From NCBI GenBank assembly GCA_013399875.1, contig VXAZ01000591.1, forward strand, positions 186,001 to 250,000: a stretch of DNA of 64,000 nucleotides. The letters are read 5' to 3'. The position numbers and the translations under genes were made by a program. The notes beneath the pieces were generated by a model. That model made no database searches, had not been told where the DNA came from, and saw only the letters and a list, made by a program, of their open reading frames with translations. The DNA is from Gymnorhina tibicen. Lineage: Eukaryota > Chordata > Aves > Passeriformes > Artamidae. Shown here piece by piece: positions 22,884 through 32,532 of the stretch; position 1 is the stretch's first letter, and every line of letters begins with the position of its first letter.

Positions 22884-23418
22884 ATTCTGTGAGGGTGGAG
22901 GGTGAAGGGTGGAGGATGAAGAACGGGAGGGTGGAAGATGAAAGACGGAGAGTGGAGAATGAAGAATGGAGGGTGGAGGACGAAGGGTGGAAGACAAAGT
23001 ATGGAGGGTGGAGAATGGAGGACTGAGGGCAAAGGGTGGAGAGTGGAGGATGAAGGATGGAGATCGGGAGATGGAGATTGGAAGATGGAGGGCAGAGGAT
23101 GGGAGATGGAAGATCGAGGATGGACACTGGAGGGATGGAGGTTGAACGATGAATGGTGGAAGATAAAGGATGGAGGGTGGAGAAGAGAGGATTGAGGACA
23201 AAGGGTGGAGGGTGGAAGATGGAGGGTGGAGGATGAAGGATGGGCAGTGGAGGTTGGAAATGGAGGATGGAGGATGGGAAATGGAGGATGGAGGATGGGA
23301 AATGGAGGGTGGAGGATGAAGGATGGAAGGTGGAAAACAAAGGATCGCGGTTGGAGGCTGGAGGGTTGAGGACAGAGGGCGGAGAGGGGAGGATGGAAGG
23401 TGGAGGACGGAAGATGGG
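22884..23418. repeat. Purine-strand minisatellite (GGATGGA-like)
   Basis: About 530 bases consist of degenerate GGAGGATGGA, GGGTGGAGGATGAAG and similar words. Nearly every base on the + strand is A, G or T with G and A dominant; the minus strand is correspondingly C/T rich. There is no stable period; units of 7 and 14 are commonest. The long minus-strand frames (382, 287 and 246 residues) are read from this repeat in three different frames and are low-complexity Ser/Pro/His/Leu sequence, not genes. Confidence 0.9.
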
Positions 23419-23589
23419 GAAGTGCCCGCCGGGATCTCGGGCTGGATTTTCCTGCAGTTTTCCAGAGCCATCCTAAGGTGGCGGAGTTGCTGTCTGCTGC
23501 AGGGGCGGGCTGCTCTGCGATCCAAGGGGAGGAAAGGTGTTCCAGGGAAACGATCATTTGTCTTGCAAAGCAGCCTGAGCTTTACAGGA
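23419..23589. other. Unique sequence
   Basis: Short unique stretch between the minisatellite and a motif-bearing block. Confidence 0.6.
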
Positions 23590-23700
23590 GAGGGAAAGAT
23601 CTGAGAGCAAATTAGCGAGTACTAATTACAAATGTGCCAGCGCTGGAATATTCAGGTCATTACAAATTTGTAACTCCCTTTGAGTCGCTCTGCGGCAGCA
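23590..23700. promoter_or_regulatory. Candidate regulatory block with TAATTA and a palindrome
   Basis: A repeat-free AT/CpG-mixed block contains AGCAAATTAGCGAGTACTAA and TAATTA at 23623-23628, followed by a 14-base perfect palindrome TTACAAATTTGTAA at 23660-23673. It resembles conserved non-coding sequence. The role is inference only. Confidence 0.35.
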
Positions 23701-24369
23701 GATGAGCAGATGGTGAGAGATCCTGGCAGCCGGTGTCCCACCCTGCAAGGGAAAAACGGGGCTGGAATTGTGCCCTGCCCTGGGCCAGGTGCCACAGCGG
23801 CCCCGGTGCCACCCCAGGGCATTCCCAGCCCCCGTGGGACACGGATGTGCCACCTCCTCCTTGGCCGTAGCAATTCCGACCGAACGTGCTGCAAAACCCA
23901 TGGCATGAAAGGCTGGAGGGAAGGATCTGATGCCCCACAGCATCCGTGTGATCCAGGGGCTGGAAGCGGAGTCAGATGGGATGGTTTGGCTGGAAGCGGC
24001 AGCCGAGCTGTGTGGGGTCACTGGTACCTGTCAGGGCACTTCCGATCCCTTCCCAGCCTTCCAGGTGCCGCCAGAGCAGGAGGGATGCCTGAATCGGGGA
24101 ACGTTTTGTTTCCTTGAGGAAAAATGAGGTGGAATCACTTTAGCTGTGCTGTCGTTATCACTGGAATTTTATTTCAAATAATTGTAAATTCTATCCAGCG
24201 TAGCTGGAGCCATTCCCATTCATTCTCTGCATTTCTGTGTTTGTAACATTTAAGATAAAAATTAATCCAGTGGGAAATTATCCTTGGCACTTCCGTGGAG
24301 CTTTTGATGGACGGACATGGGAGGCGACCCGGTTTTGGAGGAGGGCAGAGCCACACACAGGATATGGAG
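23701..24369. other. Unique sequence
   Basis: No gene or repeat is recognised. GC-rich up to about 24110, then AT-rich. Confidence 0.6.
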
Positions 24370-24510
24370 AAGATCTTCAGCTGCTCCTCTTGGTTGATGC
24401 ACTCCATGAAAGGGAACATTGTCTGGACATGCCTGATCCACCCTTCCGAGTGGGAAGTTAAGCAGGACCAAGCTGCTCATAAGGAATATTTTACTCCATA
24501 AGGAGCAAAA
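24370..24510. other. Possible very degraded 5S-like SINE remnant
   Basis: GTGGGAAGTTAAGCAGGACC near 24458-24477 resembles the internal promoter part of 5S rRNA (GGAAGCTAAGCAGGG), and GCCTGATCCACCC stands just before it. 5S-headed SINEs are known in amniotes. The match is short and the rest of the 5S head is not recognisable, so chance is quite possible. Confidence 0.15.
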
Positions 24511-26364
24511 ATCAGGATTAGCTCTGTTTGGGTCATGATTCCTTCTCTCCACTCTCTGGGGAGCAACACGGCTGCATCCATTGCTGCTGCAGCAGCTCCA
24601 GTTGCTGCCTTCTGGAAAACCTGATCCCAATCCTTGCATCCCACCTGGAGAAATCCCGAGGAGGCAGGCACAGCTTTCCTAATGAAATGCTAAATGGGAA
24701 GACCCTCTGGAAGCTGCACTCTGTGGAAGATGCCACCAACTGCTCCTGGGGCTGCAGCAATGCTGCCAGGACAGAGAGTCCTTGGATCTTGGGAACTGGG
24801 GAGAGCTCCAGGAGGTGGAGGGCTGGGATTCCATCCTCTCCATGGGCATATCCAACTCAGCTCGGAGCACTGGGAGGAGGAAATCGAGCGTGGCTTTGTG
24901 AGCTGTGGCACAACGGGAATTTCTCAACGCGTAACAACAGCAAGAAAAAAATGAATTAAATAATTTGGGGGCCGTGTCTTATCTGCTGTGACAATTTGCC
25001 GTGCTCAATAAGCCGTGAAATTCCTCATTTCTCAGCGGGGATGCAGTGGGCGACTGCGCTGCCTGAAAAACACCCACAGCTGCCGCTCCGAGCACGGAGA
25101 AACCAGGGAGAGACGGGCCTGGATTCAAAGGATGGGGAGGAAAATGTGGATTTGGCCTTCAGATGGTTGCTGAGCCACTCACCTTGGCTGCTGCAGGGCC
25201 CTCCTGCATCACAAATATCTGGTCCCACGTGTAGGAGGGAGGGTGGGCAGTGATCCCTGTCCTGCTCCTCCTGAGGGTAAAAATTCCCTGAAAAAAAGGG
25301 CACTGGACAATTGTTCATGGATTTAATTGTGGTTCCTTGCCCGCGGCAGCTTCCTGCTGCAGTAGCACTGGAAGCACGGGTTGATCCGTGGGATATCCGC
25401 GTTTCCAGGTTCTTTAGGTCCATCTCTGCTCGTGCAGAGAGCCAGAAGCACACAAATATCCTAAATCCCACTCCGTGCTGCGCCCGATCTCCCACGGACT
25501 TGGATAACCTCCCCCCCACTCCTCATTTCATCAGCGATGCCCCCTGGAGAACGCCTCCAAACCCCTCCCGCGGGGGCAGCTGAGGTGCAAACATCCAAAG
25601 GAGCGGAGCAGGAGGGATGGGGCATCCCTCAGTCCCGATCCCTCCTCATTATGCGCTCCCGGTGGCTTGGAGCAATCAGGCGTCCCTTTCCCAAGGACGC
25701 TGACGGATTAGCCTCATCAGTCCCCCGCCGCGGCCCACGTTAATCAGGAAAAGCAGCTCCCTGATTGCCATTTCAATTGCACAAAGGATAGATTTGTCCT
25801 GGGGAGGCCCGCAACGTCTCCGCCTCGGAGGAGCTGTGCTTCCCAAGAGGCTGGAAAAGCGGGAAGGAAGCGTTTTTGCCCCGTCCCGTCGGGTTCCTGC
25901 CGGGGTTTGGAAAGGCGGCAGCTCCTTGTGGTTGCGGTGGGGGAGATTTGGCTGGGTAATATTGAACACAAACACTCGCTGCTGCAATTTGGCTTCTGAT
26001 TCCAGCTCTCCAGGGCCTCCTGCTTCAGCCGTGGATGCTCTGCCTCGTTTTTCCCTCCGAGGAGGCGAGGAAAGCGGCTGTGCCCTATACCTGGGGGGAT
26101 TGGGGTGTAGGGTTGCAGCTGGGTTTGGGTTTCCTCCCTCTGCCCTCCGGGGCTGAGAGTGGCCACGGAATATTCATTTCTTGGTGGCTCCACAGTCCCC
26201 TCCTGCTGCTGTTGGACATCCAAGAGCGACAATGAGACACCGACCCAAATCTGGGGGTGAATTTTAGTCTCTTATGCATCACATGCCAGGAATTCAGATT
26301 TTCTGAACAGCCGTAAGAATGACTCAAGGGTGAGGCGATAAACGTGGAATTAAATGTGGAGAAT
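24511..26364. other. Unique sequence
   Basis: No gene or repeat is recognised. Frames of 143 residues (24528-24959) and 164 residues (25025-25519, minus) overlap others and have no domain. The stretch 25660-25960 is CpG-rich with short AT blocks. Confidence 0.5.
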
Positions 26365-26702
26365 GGAATCATGGAATGGTTTGGGATGGAAGGGACCTTA
26401 AAGCTCATCCGTTCCCACCCCCTGCCACGGGCAGGGACACCTCCCACTATCCCAGACTGCTCCAAGCCCCGTCCAGCCTGACCTTGGGGACTTCCAGGGA
26501 TCCAGGGGCAGCCACAGCTGCTCTGGGCACCCTGTGCCAGGGCCTCCCCACCCTCCCAGCCAGGAATTCCTTCCCAATATCCCATCCATCCCTGCCCTCT
26601 GGCAGTGGGAAGCCATTCCCTGTGTCCTGTCCCTCCATGCCTTGTCCCCAGTCCCTCTCCAGCTCTCCTGGAGCCCCTTTAGGCACTGGAAGGGGCTCTA
26701 AG
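26365..26702 (-). mobile_element. CR1 LINE 3' fragment (type A, about 338 bp)
   Basis: Antisense CR1 extending further 5' than most copies here. From the tip AATCATGGAATGGTTTGGGA it passes through CTGCCACGGGCAGGGACACC, CAGGGATCCAGGGGCAGCCA, CCAGCCAGGAATTCCTTCCC and AAGCCATTCCCTGTGTCCTG to CCAGTCCCTCTCCAGCTCTC and CTTTAGGCACTGGAAGGGGC. Most of the copy is 3' untranslated sequence; no intact reading frame remains. Confidence 0.95.
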
Positions 26703-27009
26703 CCCAGTGTGAGAGGTCCAGGATAATTCCTGGAGCATCCCTTGAGGAAAGGCCGCACAGAGGAGGATGAGACTTCCACAAAGTGCAGGGGTGAGCCCAT
26801 CCTGAAATACCTGTGAGGTTTTACAAACCCCCTCAGAACTGCCAAGCGTCTCCCAGCAGGATTCCTGTATCCCCAAGCGCCGTGAGGATGCCAGGCGGGG
26901 GGGGGGATTTTGCTTTTCCAGGGCGTTCTCGCTGCCTTTGGAACTATTTAAAGCCTGCAAAGCTAAAAAAAACCCCTGTTACTCCCCGGCACATGGTGTG
27001 TGTGTGTGT
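26703..27009. other. Unique sequence
   Basis: No gene is recognised. A run of about ten Gs lies near 26898-26907 and a short TG run near 26996-27009. Confidence 0.6.
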
Positions 27010-27330
27010 AGCACCTCCTGCCAAGCAGGGCCGTGCGCTCCCCTCAGGCGCTGCCGGGCGAGGAATTCCACCCGAGACCCACGGATGTGTCCTTGGAAAC
27101 GACTCGTTCAGGGGACGGCTGCGCCTCCAGGAGCGCGGCGCGCTCGCCCGGCGTTAATTACTGTGCCAGGTAATGCCTCTGCCGCGGGAGCTGCTCGGCA
27201 CTAATGGCTCTGGCAGCGCAGCCTTTTCCAGCTCTTTATTCCAGCTCTTTATCCAGCTCTTTATCCCAGCTCCGAGTCCTGCCCCGGGAGCTGCTTGGCG
27301 CCAGCCAAGGAGCTGCCCCGTGCCAGTTTT
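27010..27330. promoter_or_regulatory. CpG-rich candidate regulatory block with a short tandem repeat
   Basis: The block is rich in CpG (GCGCGGCGCGCTCGCCCGGC near 27133) and includes GTTAATTACTGTGCCAGG and CTCGGCACTAATGGC. At about 27228-27270 three copies of CCAGCTCTTTAT follow each other. No CR1 is present. It could be a CpG island fragment or conserved element; composition is the only evidence. Confidence 0.35.
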
Positions 27331-27800
27331 TCCGTGCGTAAATGGAAATAAGTTTTGGAGGTGCCTGCAAGAGGCCGATGGGGTTTTCCGAGCTCCTGCG
27401 ATCCCCCTCGTTCCCGCATTTTCTCCCTGCTTCTCCCCTTCTTCCATGAGGCCCGGAATCCTTCTGGTTTCGGTCCTTCAGGGATTTGTTGTCCCACCCT
27501 TTCTCACCAATGTTTGCTGGCTTCGTAGGGTGCTGGTCTGGTCACACACGGGCCTTGTAGCCTCCCGTCCTTCCCAGGAGATTGCATCCCGACTCCTTTC
27601 GGAGATCTCCCTTGTCATGTTCAGATGATACATTAGGACCAGACAGAACACGAGGACATTTCTTTCCAGAGAGAAAACAGCTCTCAGCAGACCATGGAGG
27701 GATGGGAGAGGAGAGGAAAGATCTGTTTCCATGGAATTTTCTTTCTTTCGCATAAAATCTGACAGGAAGCTGCGATTGATTTTTGTTCTCTTGGATAAAT
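27331..27800. other. Unique sequence
   Basis: No gene or repeat is recognised before the CR1 tip at 27801. Confidence 0.55.
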
Positions 27801-28120
27801 AATCATAAATCATCGAATGGTTTGGGTTGAAAGGGACCTTTAAAGGCTGTCTAATTCCAACCCCTGGATGGGTAGGGACACCTTCCACTTTCCCAGGTTG
27901 CTCCAAGCTGTGGCTTTGGAGACTTCCAGGGATCCAGGGGCAGCCACAGCTTCTCTGGGAAAACCATTCCAGCCCCTCCCCACCCTCGCTGCAAAATCTC
28001 CTTCCTTACATCCGATCTAAATCGGCCCAAATCCTTCATTTAAAAACGTTCCCCTTGTCCTGTCACAGCAGGCCCTGACACAAAGTTTGTCCCCGTTTTT
28101 CTTGCAGCTCCCCTTCCAGT
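27801..28120 (-). mobile_element. CR1 LINE 3' fragment (type A), part of an inverted duplicated unit
   Basis: Antisense CR1 with tip AATCATAAATCATCGAATGG, GGGTAGGGACACCTTCCACT, CCAGGGATCCAGGGGCAGCC and, further into the element, ATCTAAATCGGCCCAAATCC, CCCCTTGTCCTGTCACAGCA and a last CR1-like stretch to about 28115. About 20 bases between CAAGC and GGAGACTTCC are missing compared with other copies. At about 28120 CR1 similarity ends and a 440-bp non-CR1 sequence begins. The same junction is present at 38073 on the other strand. Confidence 0.92.
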
Positions 28121-28558
28121 ACTGTCTCCTTTTCCTTCTGGGATTTTTTTTCTGTGGTGATTTAGGGAATTTTGTGACAGTTTAGGGAACTTTCCACACT
28201 CGTGTAAAGAGATGTACAGCTACGCCAAGGATTGGGATGTCCACATTCCCCGGTGTGGGATTTCTGCACGTGAGGCTCTGGCCAAGAATTCCCAGGCACA
28301 CATTCCATCCTCTTTATCCCAAATTTCTCCTGCTAGAAGCAACCAACCCGTGACAACCTCTCTGTTTTCCCCAGGAACTCTGTTTAAACCTCCCCTGCGT
28401 GCCCTGCTGGCTTCAGGAAATGCTCTCCCCGCAGCTGCCAGATAAAAAGCAGAGATAAGGAATGGACTGACCCCAGCAGAGCATTTTTAGAGCAGAAAGT
28501 TAAAATATTATGGATTTTTTTCCCGGTTTTCTGGGCCAGAGCCAGGGACCCAAACCCT
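28031..28558 (+). repeat. Inverted duplicate, copy 1 (99.6% identical to 37636-38160)
   Basis: Position by position, base x here pairs with base 66194 minus x on the other strand, without an insertion or deletion from 28031 to 28558. I count two mismatches, at 28217 (C here, A in the other copy) and 28366 (C here, G in the other copy). The first 90 bases are CR1; the remaining 440 are not recognised. That part contains two near copies of TTTAGGGAA(T/C)TTT, an AGATAAAAAGCAGAGATAAG stretch and a 77-residue open frame (28212-28445) that is also open in the other copy. The open frame has no recognisable domain, and high identity alone would preserve it. Confidence 0.93.
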
Positions 28559-28863
28559 CCTGCATTACCTGGTGATGGATGTGCTGGAGGAGGGGATGCT
28601 GGAGATCCCAGAGCAGCTGGAATCGCTGTGGGATGGCAGAGGGAATCCAGGGAATGCGTGAAGCTGCGTTAAGTGGGGAGGCTGCAATCCCAGCACGCTG
28701 GGAATTCCTGGAGCTGAGGTGCTCCCGGGCAGATCCCACAGTGGGTGAATGAAGTGTTTGCCGAGGAAACCACAGAAAATCCGGTGAAAAGCGGAATCCC
28801 AAAAGATTGAGGGGCTCAAGAAGAAAATTCCTGGGCAAATTTCTCCAGCGTGACCTCCAGCAT
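28559..28863. other. Unique sequence
   Basis: Right flank of the duplicated unit. Similarity to the other copy ends at 28558, followed only by a shared CTGC. No gene is recognised. Confidence 0.6.
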
Positions 28864-28952
28864 GGATCATGGAATATTAAAATCATGGAATATTTTGGGT
28901 TGGAAGGGACCTCTAAAGGTCACCTGGGGGACACCTCCCACCACTCCCCAAT
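28864..28952 (-). mobile_element. CR1 3' tip (type A) with internal deletion
   Basis: Two successive tip-like words, ATCATGGAATATTAAAATCA and TGGAATATTTTGGGTTGGAA, are followed by GGGACCTCTAAAGGTCACC and then directly by GGGGGACACCTCCCACCACT. The middle of the 3' region is missing. Confidence 0.85.
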
Positions 28953-29451
28953 TTAAAAATAATTTTATATTTGCTGCAGATGTTTCCAAGGACATGAAAT
29001 AAATGGGGCTGCCTGCCTCTTTATTTTTATTTTTTTGGGGATTAAAATATTCTGCAGTGCCCACAGCTTTCAATAACCTGACTGCAATGAAAACAGGGAT
29101 TCTAAAAGTGTGGGAATCGAGGGCCTGATGGGTTTGGATGAACACAGTTATTATTGGCCTTGGAAAACACGCTGAGGATGTGAAAAGCTCGGGATCATCA
29201 CGGAGCATCGCCCTGCCCACGCATCTTCAAACCTGATTTTATTTTAGCAGGGGAATGTTCTGCCTTGGATTGACTGGATTTTTCCCAAGCTGGAGAATTG
29301 GCCATTGGATTGTAAAGGAGAAAATGGGCTGGAAAATACTGTCAGGGCTGGCGTGCATCCTGAGAGGAATTCGGGATTTCAGCCTTGTGGGAAGTTCTTT
29401 CAGTCCATATTCTGTCATTTTTCCATTTATATTTATATTTCTATTTCTGCC
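28953..29451. other. Unique sequence
   Basis: No gene or repeat is recognised, apart from a short ATTT-rich stretch near 29422-29446 that borders the next CR1. Confidence 0.6.
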
Positions 29452-29607
29452 CGGAGAAGCTGTGGCTGCCCCATCCCTGGACTTACCCAAGGCCAGGCTG
29501 GATGGGGTTTGGAGCAACCTGGGATAATGGAAAGTGTCCCATGGCGGAGATCAGAATTAGATGAGCTTTAAGGTCCCTCCAACCCAAACCATTCCATGAG
29601 TCCATGG
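29452..29607 (+). mobile_element. CR1 LINE 3' fragment (type A)
   Basis: Sense CR1 from GGAGAAGCTGTGGCTGCCCC through CCAAGGCCAGGCTGGATGGG, GGAGCAACCTGGGATAATGG and AGGTCCCTCCAACCCAAACC, ending ATTCCATGAGTCCATGG, a good terminal octamer repeat. The CCTGCCCATGGCAGGGG block is reduced to CCCATGGCGGAG. Confidence 0.92.
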
Positions 29608-30169
29608 CTTTCCACTGAGGCACGGTGGAATTAGTGACAAGCACAGCTCCGAAACAATTAAATCCAAGGTCAAGACTACCTTGGAAGACATCAGAACTGC
29701 AAGGAACTGATTCAAGGAGCTATAAAAAAATGAAATCTGATTAAAATCCATTGCTGTCAATCTCTGCTCCATTTGTTCCTGAGCCACCCCTCTAATTTAA
29801 TTAAGGGCTTTAACAGCAACACAAAACTAGGGATGATTTTCCAAGAGCTGTTTTGGCTCGTTAGGTGCCATTTTCAGCTGTTTGTTTTTCCCCGGAGAGG
29901 CTCTGAAGAGGAATTCACCTCTCTGGATAAATGAGGGAAGAACCAGGACTTCCACCAGCAACGCCGTGCTGGAAAAGTCATTCCCACTCCCTACTGACCA
30001 CATTTACCTGGAATTTGGGGTTTTTTTGGACACGCAACGCTGCGGGATCCCCTGCGATGCTCCTGGTGCCAGCTGGTGCTGTCGGGAGTTGGATAAAACA
30101 AATTTTCCAGCAGCAGCTCCTCATTAGGAGCACGGAGCAGCTCCAGCATCTCCGCTGCCCTCGCAAACT
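29608..30169. other. Unique sequence
   Basis: No gene or repeat is recognised. Confidence 0.55.
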
Positions 30170-30440
30170 GTTATGCAAATAACTCTTGCTGACAGCACAA
30201 ATACATTCATTTGGGTGTCGCACTAATTGATTTTCGCTCATTAGGAGTGCTTTCGCCCTAATTTGATAAGGAAGTGTGAAACTATTCCTCCCGGCAGCAG
30301 GTTTGGTATTTGCGGAGGTATTAAGGAGGTGTTAATTAGCCCCGGCTCTGCCGTCACGTTGATGCTTTGGGGAGCGGTCCCGGCGCCTGTTGCTCGTCGG
30401 GCTTTGGCTAATTAAGTTAATTACGTGGCATGCGGCACCT
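30170..30440. promoter_or_regulatory. Candidate developmental enhancer-like block
   Basis: In 270 repeat-free bases there are an octamer ATGCAAAT (30173-30180), TAATTGA (30224-30230), CATTAGG (30239-30245), TTAATTAG (30332-30339), TAATTAA (30409-30415) and TTAATTA (30417-30423), set among CpG-rich words and ending in ATGCATG. This density of homeodomain and octamer cores is the highest I noticed in the window. It suggests conserved non-coding DNA near a developmental gene. No expression evidence is available from sequence. Confidence 0.5.
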
Positions 30441-32007
30441 ATGCATGTGTGGCACAGGCAGCGGCGCGGCTTCTGCCCCTGTTTTAGGTGGATTTGGGAA
30501 GCTGGAAGCACCGAAGTTGGTGGGATCCATCCCTGAGCGCCCTCGGAGCGAGGTCTCCTTCCTTGGATTGTCCCACTGGAACCTCCCTTCCCTGAAACTC
30601 ATCCAGCGTTTGATCCCTCAAGTTGAGGAGAGACTTTCCTCTGTATTTATTTCCCGGGGGTGTCGAGGGGCCAAGATCCTGGGAAAAGAGGGGTTGGATT
30701 TGATGGATCCGTTGTTTGCGCGCACGGAACAACCCCAGAGTTTGGGAAAGCCAGGAGATGTCCCAAAATCCTCCTTTTTCTTTTTGCCACTGGAGCGGCA
30801 AAACAGCTGCTCGGTGTCTCCGGGGTGGGTTGTCCCAAGTGTTCCTCAGGATTTCGTGGATCCAGAGCTGTCTGAAGGCTGGAATGTCTGTTTTACTGGA
30901 AATCCGGACCTTTCAAAAGCTGTTTTCATTGCGCTTGAACTCGAGCCAAATATTTTCAGCCTGACACGAGCAAGGATGGTTTTTAAAATAAAGAGTTTCA
31001 AAAGCATTGTTTTCCTTCCAAAAAAAAAGAGAGCTTCCCAATGAAAACTATTTATTTTATTATTTTTTTTATCCTTAGCAAATGTCATGGACATGCTTTT
31101 CTTTTTTTTTCATGGAAAAACTATTACCATATGCGAGGGAAAAAAATGGAAAAGTGAAAAATTTGGCATCATTTGGGAGCTTGGGGCAGAGTTTTTTCCA
31201 CATAAACCATGGAAAAAAGCCATGGATGTGGTTTGGTGGCACTGGGACGGTGCAGACAGACACACACAGGACATTTTGGGCTCTCCTGAGTCAGGATGAA
31301 TTCCTATTTTCAAGGAATGACCCCCAAAAAATTCCTGCTGAGGCTGAGAATGTAGATTGCTCCCAGCTGGAGACAGGAGCAGTGGTGGGACATGGAATCA
31401 AGGGAAAATAATGGGAAAAAAATGCAAAATCTCCATGAAGTTGAAGAAAAGTTGATTGAGCCTTTGGCCAGGCATCAGGCTGTGGACAAAACACAGATTT
31501 TTTTAATGCCATGTCCTTTTTAAACCCCAAATTTCTCCTCTAGATATTTCCCACATCCTTTTGTTCCTTTGTTAGCTGGTTTGGTTTTGGTTTTTCTTTT
31601 TAATTCTGCTGAACTTTCTATTTAGGCACAAAAAAAAAAAATGGAGGGATCCATCCTTCCTGGCAAAATCCCTCATCCCAGCCTCTGGAATGATCCGTGC
31701 CAGGCCGTAAATCCACGTTGCAGCCTCATGCTGGAGCTAACCGAGTGTGACAGCTCCTGAGTGACCTCAGCCTTCTCTCCAAAAGTTTATTTGGGATTTT
31801 AAATCCAAACAGTTTTTGTTCCAGGAGATGTGAAGGGTCTGAAGGCGCAGATGGGTTGAGATTCCGATCTCAGGAGGGTCTGGATTGAGTTTTCTCTTTT
31901 GATCGCTCACAGGTGAGGGCTCTGACTCATGAAAAACCCAAATTTCCTTGAGGGTCTGCCAGGAGGCTGGGCCAGGTGTGGGTCATGGCCTTGCACGGCG
32001 TGAGGGG
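30441..32007. other. Unique sequence
   Basis: A 204-residue frame (30430-31044, +) is open but partly AT-run driven, overlaps equally open frames, and shows no recognisable domain or clear exon boundary. Poly-A or poly-T runs lie at about 31021-31029, 31061-31068, 31102-31110 and 31628-31640. No repeat is recognised. Confidence 0.5.
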
Positions 32008-32182
32008 ATGGAATCATTGTGGAATCATCATGGAATCAGGGAATGGTTGGGTGGAAGGGACATGGAAGGTCACCCAGCTCATGGGCAGGGACACCTTCCA
32101 CCATCCCAGGGTGCTCCAAGCCCCATCCAGCCTGGCCTGGGACACTTCCAGGGATCCAGGGGCAGCCACAGCTCCTCTGGAA
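32008..32182 (-). mobile_element. CR1 LINE 3' fragment (type A)
   Basis: Antisense CR1. The tip consists of several GGAATCAT-like octamers, followed by AATGGTTGGGTGGAAGGGAC, CATGGGCAGGGACACCTTCC, AAGCCCCATCCAGCCTGGCC and CAGGGATCCAGGGGCAGCCA. The expanded octamer tip (about 32008-32043) is the best terminal repeat among the antisense copies. Confidence 0.93.
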
Positions 32183-32383
32183 AAGCTGAGCTTTGCTTTG
32201 TCTGGGGCTCAGCTTCGATTTTCCAGCTTAAAAATCTGTTTTCCACAACCCAGCAATCATAACAAATGTTCAACACCAGCAACACCTCCTTCAGTCCTCT
32301 TTTTTACCAAACTCCAAAAAATGGGAGGTTTTTAATCAAATTTCCTGTGAATTACCTCATTTCATCTGAAATTATTTGGATGA
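32183..32383. other. Unique spacer between two CR1 copies
   Basis: No feature is recognised in this short spacer. Confidence 0.6.
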
Positions 32384-32532
32384 AATCGTGGAACCATTTG
32401 GGTTTGAAGGGATGTTTAAATGTCAGCCCCCTGCCGTGGTGGGAACACCTTCCACTTTCCCAGGCTGCTCCAAGCCCCATCCAACCTGACCTTGGGTATT
32501 TCCAGGGATTCATCCGCACATCCAGGGATCCA
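32384..32532 (-). mobile_element. CR1 LINE 3' fragment (type A)
   Basis: Antisense CR1, same orientation as the copy 200 bases before it: AAATCGTGGAACCATTTGGG, GGGAACACCTTCCACTTTCC, CAGGCTGCTCCAAGCCCCAT and CCTTGGGTATTTCCAGGGAT. The last part repeats TCCAGGGAT after 15 bases, a small local duplication. Confidence 0.9.

Noticed and set aside
22192..23340. 382-residue open frame on the minus strand
   Set aside because: Most of it is translated minisatellite (repeated H-P-P-S-S-like peptide), and equally long frames exist in the other two phases. No domain is present.
22884..23418. CRISPR-like repeat array
   Set aside because: Units are degenerate and contiguous, with no distinct spacers. The same holds for the other tandem arrays, and the DNA is vertebrate.
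30430..31044. 204-residue plus-strand frame
   Set aside because: No domain, no convincing start or splice sites, and overlapping frames are open as well. Chance cannot be excluded.
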